Assembly: GCF_014648635.1 (NCBI RefSeq) | Contig: NZ_BMRM01000010.1 | Coordinates: 186,001 to 250,000, forward strand | DNA: 64,000 bases | Direction of reading: 5' to 3' | Origin: Streptomyces cinerochromogenes | GTDB taxonomy: Bacteria; Actinomycetota; Actinomycetes; Streptomycetales; Streptomycetaceae | In this document: piece after piece, positions 43,882-51,353 of the stretch | Position numbering within the stretch: position 1 is the stretch's first letter | Layout: each line of letters opens with the position of its first letter | Program-made: the position numbers and the translations under genes | The notes under the pieces: generated by a model | The model's database searches: none | What the model was told of the DNA's origin: nothing | What the model saw: only the letters and a program-made list of their open reading frames with translations

Positions 43882-44187
43882 GTGCTGCCGGACCTTCCGC
43901 CGCTGCCCGCCCTGACCCGCGCCGAGGGCGAGTTGATCGACCGTTACCTGGAGGCGGTCGACCTGCTGGGCCGTATCAACCCGGCCCGCCCCGGGGAGAC
44001 CTACCACGGGCTGCGCGCGGCGCAGGCCCTGGTGCGCAAGGCGGCAGAGCTGCGCGACGCGCTCGCGCTGATGCACCGGCGGGGCGAGACGGAGCTGCAC
44101 GGGGACACGCTGGCACGGGCCCTGCGGGTGCTCGACGGTGAGCGCCGGGCCGCTCGCGTCGCGCTCCCGCCGGACGGCGTCGGCTGA
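43882..44187 (+). CDS. Small helical protein downstream of clpP-like gene
   Basis: 101 aa, almost entirely predicted helix (ALTRAEGELIDRYLEAVDLL, QALVRKAAELRDALALM, LARALRVLDGERRAARVAL). GTG start 7 nt after the clpP-like stop, with GAGG inside the end of that gene, so co-translation is likely. No family recognised. It could be an adaptor or partner for the ClpP-like protein, by context only. Confidence 0.65.
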   Translation: MLPDLPPLPALTRAEGELIDRYLEAVDLLGRINPARPGETYHGLRAAQALVRKAAELRDALALMHRRGETELHGDTLARALRVLDGERRAARVALPPDGVG

Positions 44188-44535
44188 GGCGGACACCCGA
44201 CCGGCCCGGGGCACCCGGGCGTCGACGGACGTCGTTCGGACGGGACTTGAAACGGCCCGAACGACGTACCGCCGACCGGTGTACATCCAGATCGTTTTCC
44301 GGGCCTCCCGAGTTGCGCGGCACGCGGGTCCACGGGTCGTGTGACAGCGCTTCGTCCCAGGTCGGGGGCTACGTCCGGAAACTGACGGAGGCTCGAACAG
44401 AGCAGTGTCCACCCGAACGAGTGAGTGGTGAGTAACGCCACAAATCCCCGATTCCATTGGGATTTTCGGACAGGAGTGAGCCAAGATCCCTGTCTGACGA
44501 CAAGCCCCCGCCACCGCGGCGGGGCGATCCGGGCG
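44188..44535. other. Intergenic region before the c-di-AMP riboswitch
   Basis: Apart from the hairpin at 44229-44267, no gene or recognised site is seen. It is less GC-rich around 44430-44480 (ACGCCACAAATCCCCGATTC), where the promoter of the riboswitch transcript is likely to lie. Inverted CGCCACCGCGGCGGGGCG near 44510 could be the first stem of the leader. Confidence 0.35.
44229..44267 (+). terminator. Probable terminator after the clpP-like operon
   Basis: A perfect 11-bp inverted repeat (ACGTCGTTCGG / CCGAACGACGT) with a 17-nt loop, 41 nt beyond the stop at 44187. No T-run follows. Confidence 0.5.
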
Positions 44536-44757
44536 GACGCCGAGTCCTGCCGCCGCCCGGATGACCGGTCGACGGAGTGGATCGGCAGGAGTGGAGGACC
44601 CAAGCAAGACGGGTCGCCGGAACGGATGTTCGTCCGACACGGACGGGCGTGAGGTTCCGAGCAGCCCTTGGGGTGAAGCCGTGGCAACGCGGCCGGGCAA
44701 CTTCGCCAGCCCGAATCCGACAGGTCATCCTTCACAGGCGGCTGACGAAGGGTTGCG
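44536..44757 (+). promoter_or_regulatory. c-di-AMP riboswitch (ydaO-yuaA type)
   Basis: Conserved ydaO blocks appear in order: stem CCTGCCG...CGGCAGG around 44546-44590, GGAGTGGAGGACCCAAG, CCTTGGGGTGAAGCCG, GGGCAACTTCGCCAGCCCGA, ATCCGACAGGTCATCC, and CACAGGCGGCTGACGAAGG just before the start. In actinobacteria this class commonly precedes cell-wall hydrolase genes and shuts expression off at high c-di-AMP. The gene it precedes encodes an NlpC/P60 hydrolase, which fits. Confidence 0.87.
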
Positions 44758-44758
44758 C

Positions 44759-45232
44759 ATGACTGCGCTCAATCGTGTCCCGTCGCTGATGGCCCGGGCC
44801 GGCACGGCCTCGGCCCTCACCCTCGCCGCCGTCGGCGGCTCCATCGCGGTGCCCGGTCTCGCGGGTGAGGCCTCGGCAGCGACCACGGCCACCAAAGCTC
44901 TCCACATCGCGGCCTCCAAGAAGGGTGCCCCGTACGCCTGGGGAGCCACCGGGCCGCGCAGATTCGACTGCTCGGGGCTGACGCTCTACTCCTACAAGAA
45001 GGCGGGCAAGAAGCTGCCGCGCACCGCGGCGCAGCAGTACAACAAGACGCATCACATCTCCGCCCGCAACCGCAAGGCGGGTGACCTGGTCTTCTTCCAC
45101 TCGGGTTCGTACGTCTACCACGTCGGCATCTACGCCGGTCACGGCAAGATCTGGCACGCCCCGAAGACCGGCGACGTGGTGAAGCTCCAGAAGATCTGGA
45201 CGAGGAGCGTCTGGTACGGCCGGGTCAGCTGA
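44759..45232 (+). CDS. Secreted NlpC/P60 peptidoglycan hydrolase
   Basis: 157 aa: signal peptide (ARAGTASALTLAAVGGSIAV, AGEASA cleavage) and a single NlpC/P60 domain. Catalytic Cys in RRFDCSGLTLYSY, His in YVYHVGIYAGHG, third residue His in IWHAPKTGD. It should cleave D-Glu/mDAP-type bonds of stem peptides. GAAGGG precedes the ATG. Controlled by the c-di-AMP riboswitch immediately upstream. No SH3 or LysM anchoring domain. Confidence 0.92.
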   Translation: MTALNRVPSLMARAGTASALTLAAVGGSIAVPGLAGEASAATTATKALHIAASKKGAPYAWGATGPRRFDCSGLTLYSYKKAGKKLPRTAAQQYNKTHHISARNRKAGDLVFFHSGSYVYHVGIYAGHGKIWHAPKTGDVVKLQKIWTRSVWYGRVS

Positions 45233-45236
45233 CCCG
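45221..45236. terminator. Perfect 16-bp palindrome over the NlpC/P60 stop codon
   Basis: CGGGTCAGCTGACCCG covers the TGA stop, and the gap to the convergent lysE-like gene is only 7 nt. With no loop it would extrude poorly, but it is the only symmetrical element separating the two transcripts. Confidence 0.35.
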
Positions 45237-45239
45237 TCC

Positions 45240-45857
45240 TCAGGCCAGGAGCGGCTCCAGCAGCAGGGCCGCTCCCAGGACCGTCAGCGCCACCCCGGTG
45301 CCCGCCTCAATCCCACGGGCGGCCCGGGGCCGGCGCAGCCATCTGCCGAGGCGCTCCACCAGCAGGGCGACCAGCTGGAACCAGAGCAGCGCCAGCACGC
45401 ACACGATCAGTGCGAGCAGCAGGGTCCGCGGCAGGGCCGGGCTGCCCGCCGGCACGAACTGCGGCAGCAGGCTCAGGAAGGTCAGCGAGGCCTTCGGGTT
45501 GAGCACGTTGGTGACGAAGCCCTGCCGGAGCGGGTGGGCGGCTCCGGCCGCGGTCTCCGGGCACGTCCGGGCGGGCCGCCGCAGCGCCCACAGGGTGCGC
45601 GCGCCGAGCTGGAGCACCCAGGCGCCGCCCAGCAGCTGCAGGGCGTGGAACAGCGCCGGCACGGCGACCAGGACCGCGGCGACACCGGCCACCGCCAGGC
45701 CGGTGTGCACCAGGAGCCCGCCGGCGATGCCGAGCCCGCAGACCGCACCGGCCCGGCGCGAGACGAGCGCGTTGCGTACGACGACGGCGAAATCGGCGCC
45801 TGGCATGGCGACCAGGGCCGCGGCGATCCCGGTGAAGGCGATGAGCTGTGCGTCCAT
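45240..45857 (-). CDS. LysE family amino-acid/metabolite exporter
   Basis: 205 aa, six membrane helices. N-terminal GIAAALVAMPGADFAVVVRNAL and central GFVTNVLNPKASLTFLSLLPQFV are LysE/RhtB signatures. Exports amino acids or related small molecules. Divergent from a LysR regulator, 84 nt away, the usual LysE/LysG arrangement. Confidence 0.9.
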   Translation of the reverse strand: MDAQLIAFTGIAAALVAMPGADFAVVVRNALVSRRAGAVCGLGIAGGLLVHTGLAVAGVAAVLVAVPALFHALQLLGGAWVLQLGARTLWALRRPARTCPETAAGAAHPLRQGFVTNVLNPKASLTFLSLLPQFVPAGSPALPRTLLLALIVCVLALLWFQLVALLVERLGRWLRRPRAARGIEAGTGVALTVLGAALLLEPLLA

Positions 45858-45915
45858 GCCGTCCAGCCTGCCGGGACGGGGCCTTCAGCGGGTATTTCGA
45901 TTGGGCTGGGGCGGC

Positions 45916-45932
45916 CTTAAGCGTTGCTTTAG
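45916..45932. promoter_or_regulatory. LysR-type operator between lysE-like and lysR genes
   Basis: CTTAAGC-GTT-GCTTTAG is a 17-bp near-perfect palindrome (one mismatch), 9 nt before the LysR start and 59 nt from the exporter start. It has the dimensions of a LysR recognition site and would let the regulator control itself and the exporter. Confidence 0.6.
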
Positions 45933-45941
45933 CCTGAGCGC

Positions 45942-46865
45942 ATGTACGACCCGACTCGGCTCGCCGCGCTCGTGGCCGTCGCGGAGGCCGGTTCGATCAC
46001 CCGGGCCGCGGACCGGCTCGGCTACACGCCGCCGGCCCTCTCCCAGCAGCTGGCCAAGCTGGAGCGGGAGGCGGGGACGGCGCTGCTGGTGCGCCACCAC
46101 CGCGGGGCCCGGCTGACCGAGGCCGGGGAGGTCCTGGTGGCCCGTGCCCGCCGGGTGCTGGACGAGCTGGAGCGGGCCCGGCACGAACTGGCGCGGCTGG
46201 CCGGCCTCACCGGCGGCGCGCTGCGGCTCGGTACCTTCCCGACCGCCGGGGTGCATCTCCTGCCGCCCGCGCTGAGCGCGTTCCGCCGGGCGCATCCCGA
46301 TGTACGGCTCTCGGTGGCGGACTACGACCCGCCGTCCGGGGTCACCGCGGTGGCGGCCGGCGAGGTGGACCTGGCGCTCACCCACACCTACCATCCGGCG
46401 GAGCCCGTCCCGGTGCCGGCGGCGGTGCGGCTGGAGCCGGTCCTGGTGGAGGAACTGGTGCTGGTGACGGCCCCGGGTCACGCGCTCGCCAGTGCCTCGG
46501 CCCCGCTGCCGCTGGCGGAGCTGGCCGGACAGCCGCTGATCAGCATGGCGCCGCACCATTCGGCCCGGCGGGAGATCGAGGCCCTGCTCGCCGAGGCGGG
46601 TGCCACACCGGCGCTGCTGGTGCCGACCCCCGGTTACGCCGTGGTGTGCGCGCTGGTCAGTGCGGGGCTGGGGGTGGCCGTCGTACCGGAGATGGTGGCG
46701 CGGACCGCGACGACGCCGGTCGGGGTGCGGCCGCTGGAGGGCGGGCGGCTGCGGCGCACGATCTCGGTGGCGTACCGCGCGGACGAGACGAATCCGGCGG
46801 CGGACGCCTTCCGGGCGCTGCTGCGGGGGGCGTTCGGGCGGGCGGGGAGAGGCACGGGCGGCTGA
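45942..46865 (+). CDS. LysR family regulator
   Basis: 307 aa. N-terminal winged helix (LAALVAVAEAGSITRAADRLG, YTPPALSQQLAKLEREAG) and a periplasmic-binding-like effector domain (LRLGTFPTAGVHLLPPAL). Divergent from a LysE-type exporter, which it probably activates when the exported compound accumulates. ATG at 45942. Confidence 0.9.
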   Translation: MYDPTRLAALVAVAEAGSITRAADRLGYTPPALSQQLAKLEREAGTALLVRHHRGARLTEAGEVLVARARRVLDELERARHELARLAGLTGGALRLGTFPTAGVHLLPPALSAFRRAHPDVRLSVADYDPPSGVTAVAAGEVDLALTHTYHPAEPVPVPAAVRLEPVLVEELVLVTAPGHALASASAPLPLAELAGQPLISMAPHHSARREIEALLAEAGATPALLVPTPGYAVVCALVSAGLGVAVVPEMVARTATTPVGVRPLEGGRLRRTISVAYRADETNPAADAFRALLRGAFGRAGRGTGG

Positions 46866-46980
46866 GTGTGCCGGGGCCGGGGCCACCGGTTCCCGACGTG
46901 GGCCGACGCCTGGGGGAAACTGCCGTGCGCCACCTGTGCGGTGGGTCCTCGAAGTATCGGCGTGGCCCCGTGGGCGAGGT

Positions 46981-47436
46981 CTACGGCTCCGGCTGGCCCG
47001 CCGGGACAGGGGCGGCCGGGACGGTCCAGGGGAGTTCGATGGAAACCGTCTTGCCGCCCTCGCGAGTGGGGCGGATGCGGAGCCTGCCGCCGCACTCCGC
47101 GGTGAGCCAGCGGATGATGACCATGCCGCGGCCGTTGTCCTGCTGGACCGCGGCGGGCAGTCTCTTCGGGAGGCGGGGATGGCTGTCCGTGACGCCGATG
47201 CGCAGGTGTTCGTCATGGTGCAGCGCGATGTCGACCGTGAAGGTGGGTGACTGGCCGAAGGTGTGCTGTACGGCGTTCGTGGCGAGTTCGGAGACGATGA
47301 GGCGGACGGTGTCGGCCGTCTCGGTGTCCGAGGGCAGGCCCCACTCCACGAGGGTGCCGACGACGTAGGAGCGGGCGGCGGAGACCGAGGCGGGATCGCT
47401 CGGCAGGGTGACGGATGCTTCCAGGTGGTCTGCCAT
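46981..47436 (-). CDS. ATP-binding protein, histidine-kinase-like ATPase fold
   Basis: 151 aa, single GHKL ATPase domain: N-box VSELATNAVQHTFG, DSHPRLP (D-box region), and DNGRGMVIIRWLTAECGG (G-boxes). Streptomyces have many such stand-alone anti-sigma/kinase-like ATPases, often beside WhiJ-type regulators. The ATG at 47436 follows AAAGGGA; the longer frame upstream lacks homology. Divergent from the XRE/DUF397 pair. Confidence 0.86.
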   Translation of the reverse strand: MADHLEASVTLPSDPASVSAARSYVVGTLVEWGLPSDTETADTVRLIVSELATNAVQHTFGQSPTFTVDIALHHDEHLRIGVTDSHPRLPKRLPAAVQQDNGRGMVIIRWLTAECGGRLRIRPTREGGKTVSIELPWTVPAAPVPAGQPEP

Positions 47437-47563
47437 GGCGACGTCGTCCCTTTCCCACGGGACCGCGGTCCGACAGACGGCGGGGGGTTCGAGTACGGTC
47501 CCGGACTGGTGCTTGTTCGTCAGACTGCCATCAACGGGCCGGTCAGGGGGGCGATCCACCAGG

Positions 47564-47573
47564 ATATGCATAT
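47564..47573. promoter_or_regulatory. AT-rich palindrome in divergent WhiJ-type promoter region
   Basis: ATATGCATAT is a perfect palindrome in an otherwise GC-rich 212-bp divergent region, 128 nt from the ATPase start and 76 nt from the XRE start. It is a plausible promoter or operator for the XRE protein. Confidence 0.4.
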
Positions 47574-47648
47574 ATCTGTCGCTCGAAGCGGTGAACTCTG
47601 CGGCGGGAGACCGTATCGGGGCGGCCCGGAAGGAGTAAGGAGAAGCCC

Positions 47649-48509
47649 ATGCAGAACGGTCCGGCGGTGCGGCGCCGCAAACTGGGCGCCGAGCTGCGCA
47701 TGCTGCGTACCGGCGCCGGGCTCACGAGCGGTGAGGCGGCACGGTTGGTCGGCTGGCACCAGTCGAAGGTCAGCCGCATCGAGACGGGCGCCAGCGGCGT
47801 GAAACCGGCGGATCTGGGGTTGCTGCTGGACGCCTACGGGGTCCGGGACGGGCATCTGCGCGAGTTGCTGCTGATGCTGGCCGGGTCGGAGGACGCGGGC
47901 GGCCGGCACCGCTGGTGGCACGCCTACCGCGGGGTGCTGCCGCCCACGTACCGCGACTTCATCAGCCTGGAGTCGCAGGCCAGCGCGATGCGCACGCTGG
48001 AGACCACGGTCGTGCCGGGGCTGCTCCAGACGGCCGAGTACGCCCGCGCGGTGACCCGGGCGGCGGTGAAGGACCTGGACGAGGACCGCCTCGACACGCT
48101 GGTGGAGGTGCGGCTCGCCCGGCAGGACGTACTCCGTTCGGACCCGCCGCTGGTGCTGAGTGCCGTACTGGACGAGGCGGTGCTGCGGCGGGAGGTCGGC
48201 GGTCCGGAGGTGATGGCGCGGCAGCTGGAGCGGTTGACGGAGGCCGCGCGGCTGCCCCAGGTACGGCTCCAGGTGCTGCCGTTCGGCGCGGGGGCGCATG
48301 TCGGCCTCACCGGCCCTTTCGTTATTTTCTCATTTCCGAGCACTTCTGATCTGGACGTGGTTGTTCTCGACCAGCTGACGAGTAGCCTCTACCTGGAACG
48401 GAAAGAAGACCTCATGGCCTACACCGAGGCCTTCAACACCCTTCAGTTCCACGCCCTTTCCCCCGAGGACTCGTTGGACTACATCGCCGGGATAGGTGAC
48501 GGCGCGTAA
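47649..48509 (+). CDS. XRE regulator with DUF5753 domain (WhiJ-like)
   Basis: 286 aa. N-terminal helix-turn-helix (LRTGAGLTSGEAARLVGWHQ, SKVSRIETGASGV), then a DUF5753 domain starting at about 90 (WWHAYRGVLP, LETTVVPGLLQTAEYARAV) through VGLTGPFVIFSFPS. WhiJ-family proteins pair with small DUF397 proteins and tune the onset of sporulation and antibiotics. GGAGTAAGGAG is upstream of the ATG at 47649. Confidence 0.9.
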   Translation: MQNGPAVRRRKLGAELRMLRTGAGLTSGEAARLVGWHQSKVSRIETGASGVKPADLGLLLDAYGVRDGHLRELLLMLAGSEDAGGRHRWWHAYRGVLPPTYRDFISLESQASAMRTLETTVVPGLLQTAEYARAVTRAAVKDLDEDRLDTLVEVRLARQDVLRSDPPLVLSAVLDEAVLRREVGGPEVMARQLERLTEAARLPQVRLQVLPFGAGAHVGLTGPFVIFSFPSTSDLDVVVLDQLTSSLYLERKEDLMAYTEAFNTLQFHALSPEDSLDYIAGIGDGA

Positions 48510-48518
48510 GGAGGCACC

Positions 48519-48740
48519 ATGCCCGCTCCGCCTCGGAACGTCCCTGCCAGTACCGACCTGCACCACGTGCGCTGGCTGCGCAGCAGTCACAGCACGGGAG
48601 CCAACAACTGCGTGGAGACGGCACGGCCGCGCTCCGGCCCCGCGGCCGGACTGCTCGCCGTGCGCGACTCGAAGAGGCCGGCCGGTCCCGCCCTGCTCTT
48701 CTCCCCCGAGAGCTGGACGGGATTCCTGACCGCACTCTGA
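48519..48740 (+). CDS. DUF397 protein (WhiJ partner)
   Basis: 73 aa. WLRSSHSTGANNCVETA, VRDSKRPAGPALLFSPESWTGF is the DUF397 signature. In Streptomyces these small proteins antagonise the adjacent XRE regulator. Starts 9 nt after the XRE stop, with AAGGAGG just upstream. A 16-bp periodic repeat begins right after its stop. Confidence 0.9.
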   Translation: MPAPPRNVPASTDLHHVRWLRSSHSTGANNCVETARPRSGPAAGLLAVRDSKRPAGPALLFSPESWTGFLTAL

Positions 48741-48743
48741 GCC

Positions 48744-48797
48744 GACAGCGCTCCGGCCTGACAGCACCCTGGCCCGACAGCGCTCCGACCTGACAGC
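48744..48797. repeat. 16-bp periodic repeat, four copies
   Basis: GACAGC recurs at 48744, 48760, 48776 and 48792, exactly 16 bp apart, each within a longer similar unit (GACAGCRCYC followed by CCTG or CCCG). It lies between the DUF397 stop and the end of convergent bioF. Confidence 0.75.
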
Positions 48798-48860
48798 ACT
48801 CAGTCAGAATCGATCAGTTTCCGACCACTTCCGCGCGACGCACGGCCGTGCCACGCCGAC

Positions 48861-49988
48861 TCACGGTCGCGTTTCGCCGATGACCCGTACAGCGCGTTCG
48901 ATCTCCGCCCCGGACAGGTCCGCTCGGGCGGTCAGCCTCAGCCGGGAGATGCCGTCGGGCACGGAGGGAGGGCGGAAGCAGCCCACGGCCAGGCCTGCCG
49001 TACGGCAGTCGGCCGCCCAGCGCACCGCCTGCTCCGGGGACGGAGCCCGCACGGAGACCACCGCGGCGTCCGGACGCACCGCCTCCAGGCCCGCGGCGGT
49101 CAGCCGTGCGTGCAGATCCGCGGCCACCTCGCGGGCCCGCGCCGCCCGTTCGGGCTCACGCTCCAGCAGCCGCAGCGCCGCCAGCGCGGCACCGGCCGCC
49201 GCCGGCGCCAGGCCCGTGTCGAAGATGAACGTCCGGGCCGCGTTGACGAGGTGGTCGATCACCCGCGCCGGGCCGAGCACCACCCCGCCCTGGCTGCCCA
49301 GCGACTTGGACAGGGTGGCCGTGGCGACCACGTCCCCGGCGCCCGCGAGACCGGCCGCGTACGGCGCGCCCCGGCCGCCCTCGCCCAGCACGCCGAGCCC
49401 GTGGGCGTCGTCCACGACCAGTCCCGCGCCGTGCTCCCGGCAGGCCTCGGCCAGCTCGGCCAGCGGGGCCCGGTCGCCGTCCACCGAGAACACCGTGTCG
49501 GAGACGACGATCGCCGGGCCCCGGTGCGTGGCCAGGGCCTTGCGCACGGCCTCGGGATCGGCGTGCCCGACGACCTGCCGCTCCCCCCGGGCGAGCCGGC
49601 AGCCGTCGATGAGGGAGGCGTGGTTGCCAGCGTCCGAGACGATCAGCGAGCCGTGCGGGCCGAGCGCGGTGACCGCGGCCAGGTTGGCGGCGTACCCGGA
49701 GGAGAAGACCAGGGCCGCCTCGAACCCGCAGAACGCGGCCAGCGCCCGCTCCAGCTCGGTGTGCAGGGCGGTGGTGCCGGTGACCAGCCGGGAGCCGGTG
49801 GAGCCGCCGCCCCAGGTCCGGGCGGCCTCGGCCGCTCCCCCGGTGACCTCCGGATGGCGGGCCAGACCCAGGTAGTCGTTGCTCGCCAGGTCCAGCAGCG
49901 GCGAGTCGGCGGGGCGCGGGCGCAGGGTGCGGACGAGTCCCGCGCGGCGGCGCGCCTCGGCCTGCTCGTCGATCCAGCCGAACACCAT
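48861..49988 (-). CDS. bioF: 8-amino-7-oxononanoate synthase BioF
   Basis: 375 aa, PLP alpha-oxoamine synthase. LASNDYLGLARHPEV, GGGSTGSRLVTGTTALH, NHASLIDGCRL, VDDAHGLGVLG and the PLP lysine in TATLSKSLGSQGG. Condenses pimeloyl-ACP/CoA with alanine, the first dedicated step of the biotin ring pathway. CCGGAGGAACC precedes the ATG. Divergent from bioBAD across 147 nt. Confidence 0.93.
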   Translation of the reverse strand: MVFGWIDEQAEARRRAGLVRTLRPRPADSPLLDLASNDYLGLARHPEVTGGAAEAARTWGGGSTGSRLVTGTTALHTELERALAAFCGFEAALVFSSGYAANLAAVTALGPHGSLIVSDAGNHASLIDGCRLARGERQVVGHADPEAVRKALATHRGPAIVVSDTVFSVDGDRAPLAELAEACREHGAGLVVDDAHGLGVLGEGGRGAPYAAGLAGAGDVVATATLSKSLGSQGGVVLGPARVIDHLVNAARTFIFDTGLAPAAAGAALAALRLLEREPERAARAREVAADLHARLTAAGLEAVRPDAAVVSVRAPSPEQAVRWAADCRTAGLAVGCFRPPSVPDGISRLRLTARADLSGAEIERAVRVIGETRP

Positions 49989-50049
49989 GGTTCCTCCGGT
50001 GCTTTTGTAGGTAGCGGACAGACCCTAGCGGTACGGCCGACGGGTCATG

Positions 50050-50067
50050 GTGTGGCAATACCCACAC
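50050..50067. promoter_or_regulatory. Palindrome between bioF and bioB
   Basis: GTGTGG-CAATAC-CCACAC is a perfect 6-bp inverted repeat 62 nt from bioF and 69 nt from bioB. Its central place suggests one regulator for both biotin transcripts. It does not resemble the BioR or BirA boxes I know. Confidence 0.5.
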
Positions 50068-50135
50068 GGTGAAGCGGGTCTGTTGTGCGAAGTCTCCTTG
50101 GCCCGGGGCGGTCCGGTAGGACAGGATCGGACCTC

Positions 50136-51353
50136 ATGGACCTGCTGAACACGCTGGTGGACAAGGGGCTTCGGCGCGAGCTGCCGACCCGCGAGGAAGC
50201 GCTCGCCGTGCTGGCCACCTCCGATGACGACCTGCTCGACGTGGTGGCCGCGGCCGGCAAGGTGCGCCGGCACTGGTTCGGGCGCCGGGTGAAACTCAAC
50301 TATCTGGTCAACCTCAAGTCCGGGCTGTGCCCGGAGGACTGCTCGTACTGCTCCCAGCGGCTCGGCTCCAAGGCCGACATCCTGAAGTACACCTGGCTCA
50401 AGCCGGACGAGGCCTCCCAGGCCGCCGCCGCGGGCCTCGCGGGCGGCGCCAAGCGGGTCTGCCTGGTGGCCAGCGGGCGCGGTCCGACGGACCGGGACGT
50501 GGACCGGGTCTCCGAGACCATCAAGGCGATCAAGGAGCAGAACGAGGACGTCGAGGTGTGCGCCTGCCTCGGCCTGCTCTCCGACGGCCAGGCCGAGCGG
50601 CTGCGCGAGGCCGGCGCGGACGCGTACAACCACAACCTCAACACGTCCGAGGGGACGTACGGGGACATCACGACCACCCACACGTACGCCGACCGGGTGG
50701 ACACGGTGCAGAAGGCGCACGCGGCCGGTCTGTCCGCCTGTTCGGGCCTGATCGCGGGCATGGGCGAGACCGACGAGGACCTGGTCGACGTGGTGTTCTC
50801 GCTGCGTGAGCTGGACCCGGACTCGGTGCCGGTGAACTTCCTGATCCCGTTCGAGGGCACCCCGCTGGCCAAGGAGTGGAACCTCACCCCGCAGCGCTGC
50901 CTGCGGATCCTGGCGATGGTCCGGTTCGTCTGCCCGGACGTCGAGGTCCGCATCGCGGGCGGCCGCGAGGTCCACCTGCGCACGATGCAGCCGCTGGCGC
51001 TGCACCTGGCCAACTCCATCTTCCTCGGCGACTACCTGACCAGCGAGGGCCAGGCCGGCAAGGCGGACCTGGAGATGATCGCGGACGCCGGCTTCGAGGT
51101 GGAGGGCGCCGGCGAGGTGACGCTGCCGGAGCACCGGGCGGCCGGCGGCGGGTGCGGCTCGCACGCCGAGGCGGGCTGCGGCTCGCACGCGGACGCCGGG
51201 TGCGGTGCGCACGCCGAGGGTGGGTGCGGTTCCCACGAGGGCGGCGGTGTCTGCGGGACGGCGGGCGTGCCCGGTGCGGCGAACGAGCCGCGTCCCGACC
51301 TCGTCGCGGTCCGCCGCCGGGGCGCCGGAACGGACCTCGCGCCCAATGCGTGA
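50136..51353 (+). CDS. bioB: Biotin synthase BioB with Cys/His repeat tail
   Basis: 405 aa. Radical-SAM cluster C65-x3-C69-x2-C72 (CPEDCSYCSQ), YNHNLNTSEGTYG, GLIAGMGETDEDLVD and a conserved Arg in RIAGGREVHLR define BioB, which inserts sulfur into dethiobiotin. Beyond about residue 335 an extra tail carries four 8-residue repeats (GCGSHAEA type) with Cys at 340, 348, 356, 364 and His three residues later in each. These may bind a metal or Fe-S precursor. The bioA start overlaps the stop by 8 nt. Confidence 0.94.
   Translation: MDLLNTLVDKGLRRELPTREEALAVLATSDDDLLDVVAAAGKVRRHWFGRRVKLNYLVNLKSGLCPEDCSYCSQRLGSKADILKYTWLKPDEASQAAAAGLAGGAKRVCLVASGRGPTDRDVDRVSETIKAIKEQNEDVEVCACLGLLSDGQAERLREAGADAYNHNLNTSEGTYGDITTTHTYADRVDTVQKAHAAGLSACSGLIAGMGETDEDLVDVVFSLRELDPDSVPVNFLIPFEGTPLAKEWNLTPQRCLRILAMVRFVCPDVEVRIAGGREVHLRTMQPLALHLANSIFLGDYLTSEGQAGKADLEMIADAGFEVEGAGEVTLPEHRAAGGGCGSHAEAGCGSHADAGCGAHAEGGCGSHEGGGVCGTAGVPGAANEPRPDLVAVRRRGAGTDLAPNA
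51150..51245 (+). repeat. 24-bp in-frame repeats encoding the BioB tail
   Basis: Four units of 24 bp (Cys codons at 51153, 51177, 51201 and 51225). They code for Gly-Cys-Gly-Ser/Ala-His-x-x-x and extend BioB at its C-terminus. Confidence 0.85.
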
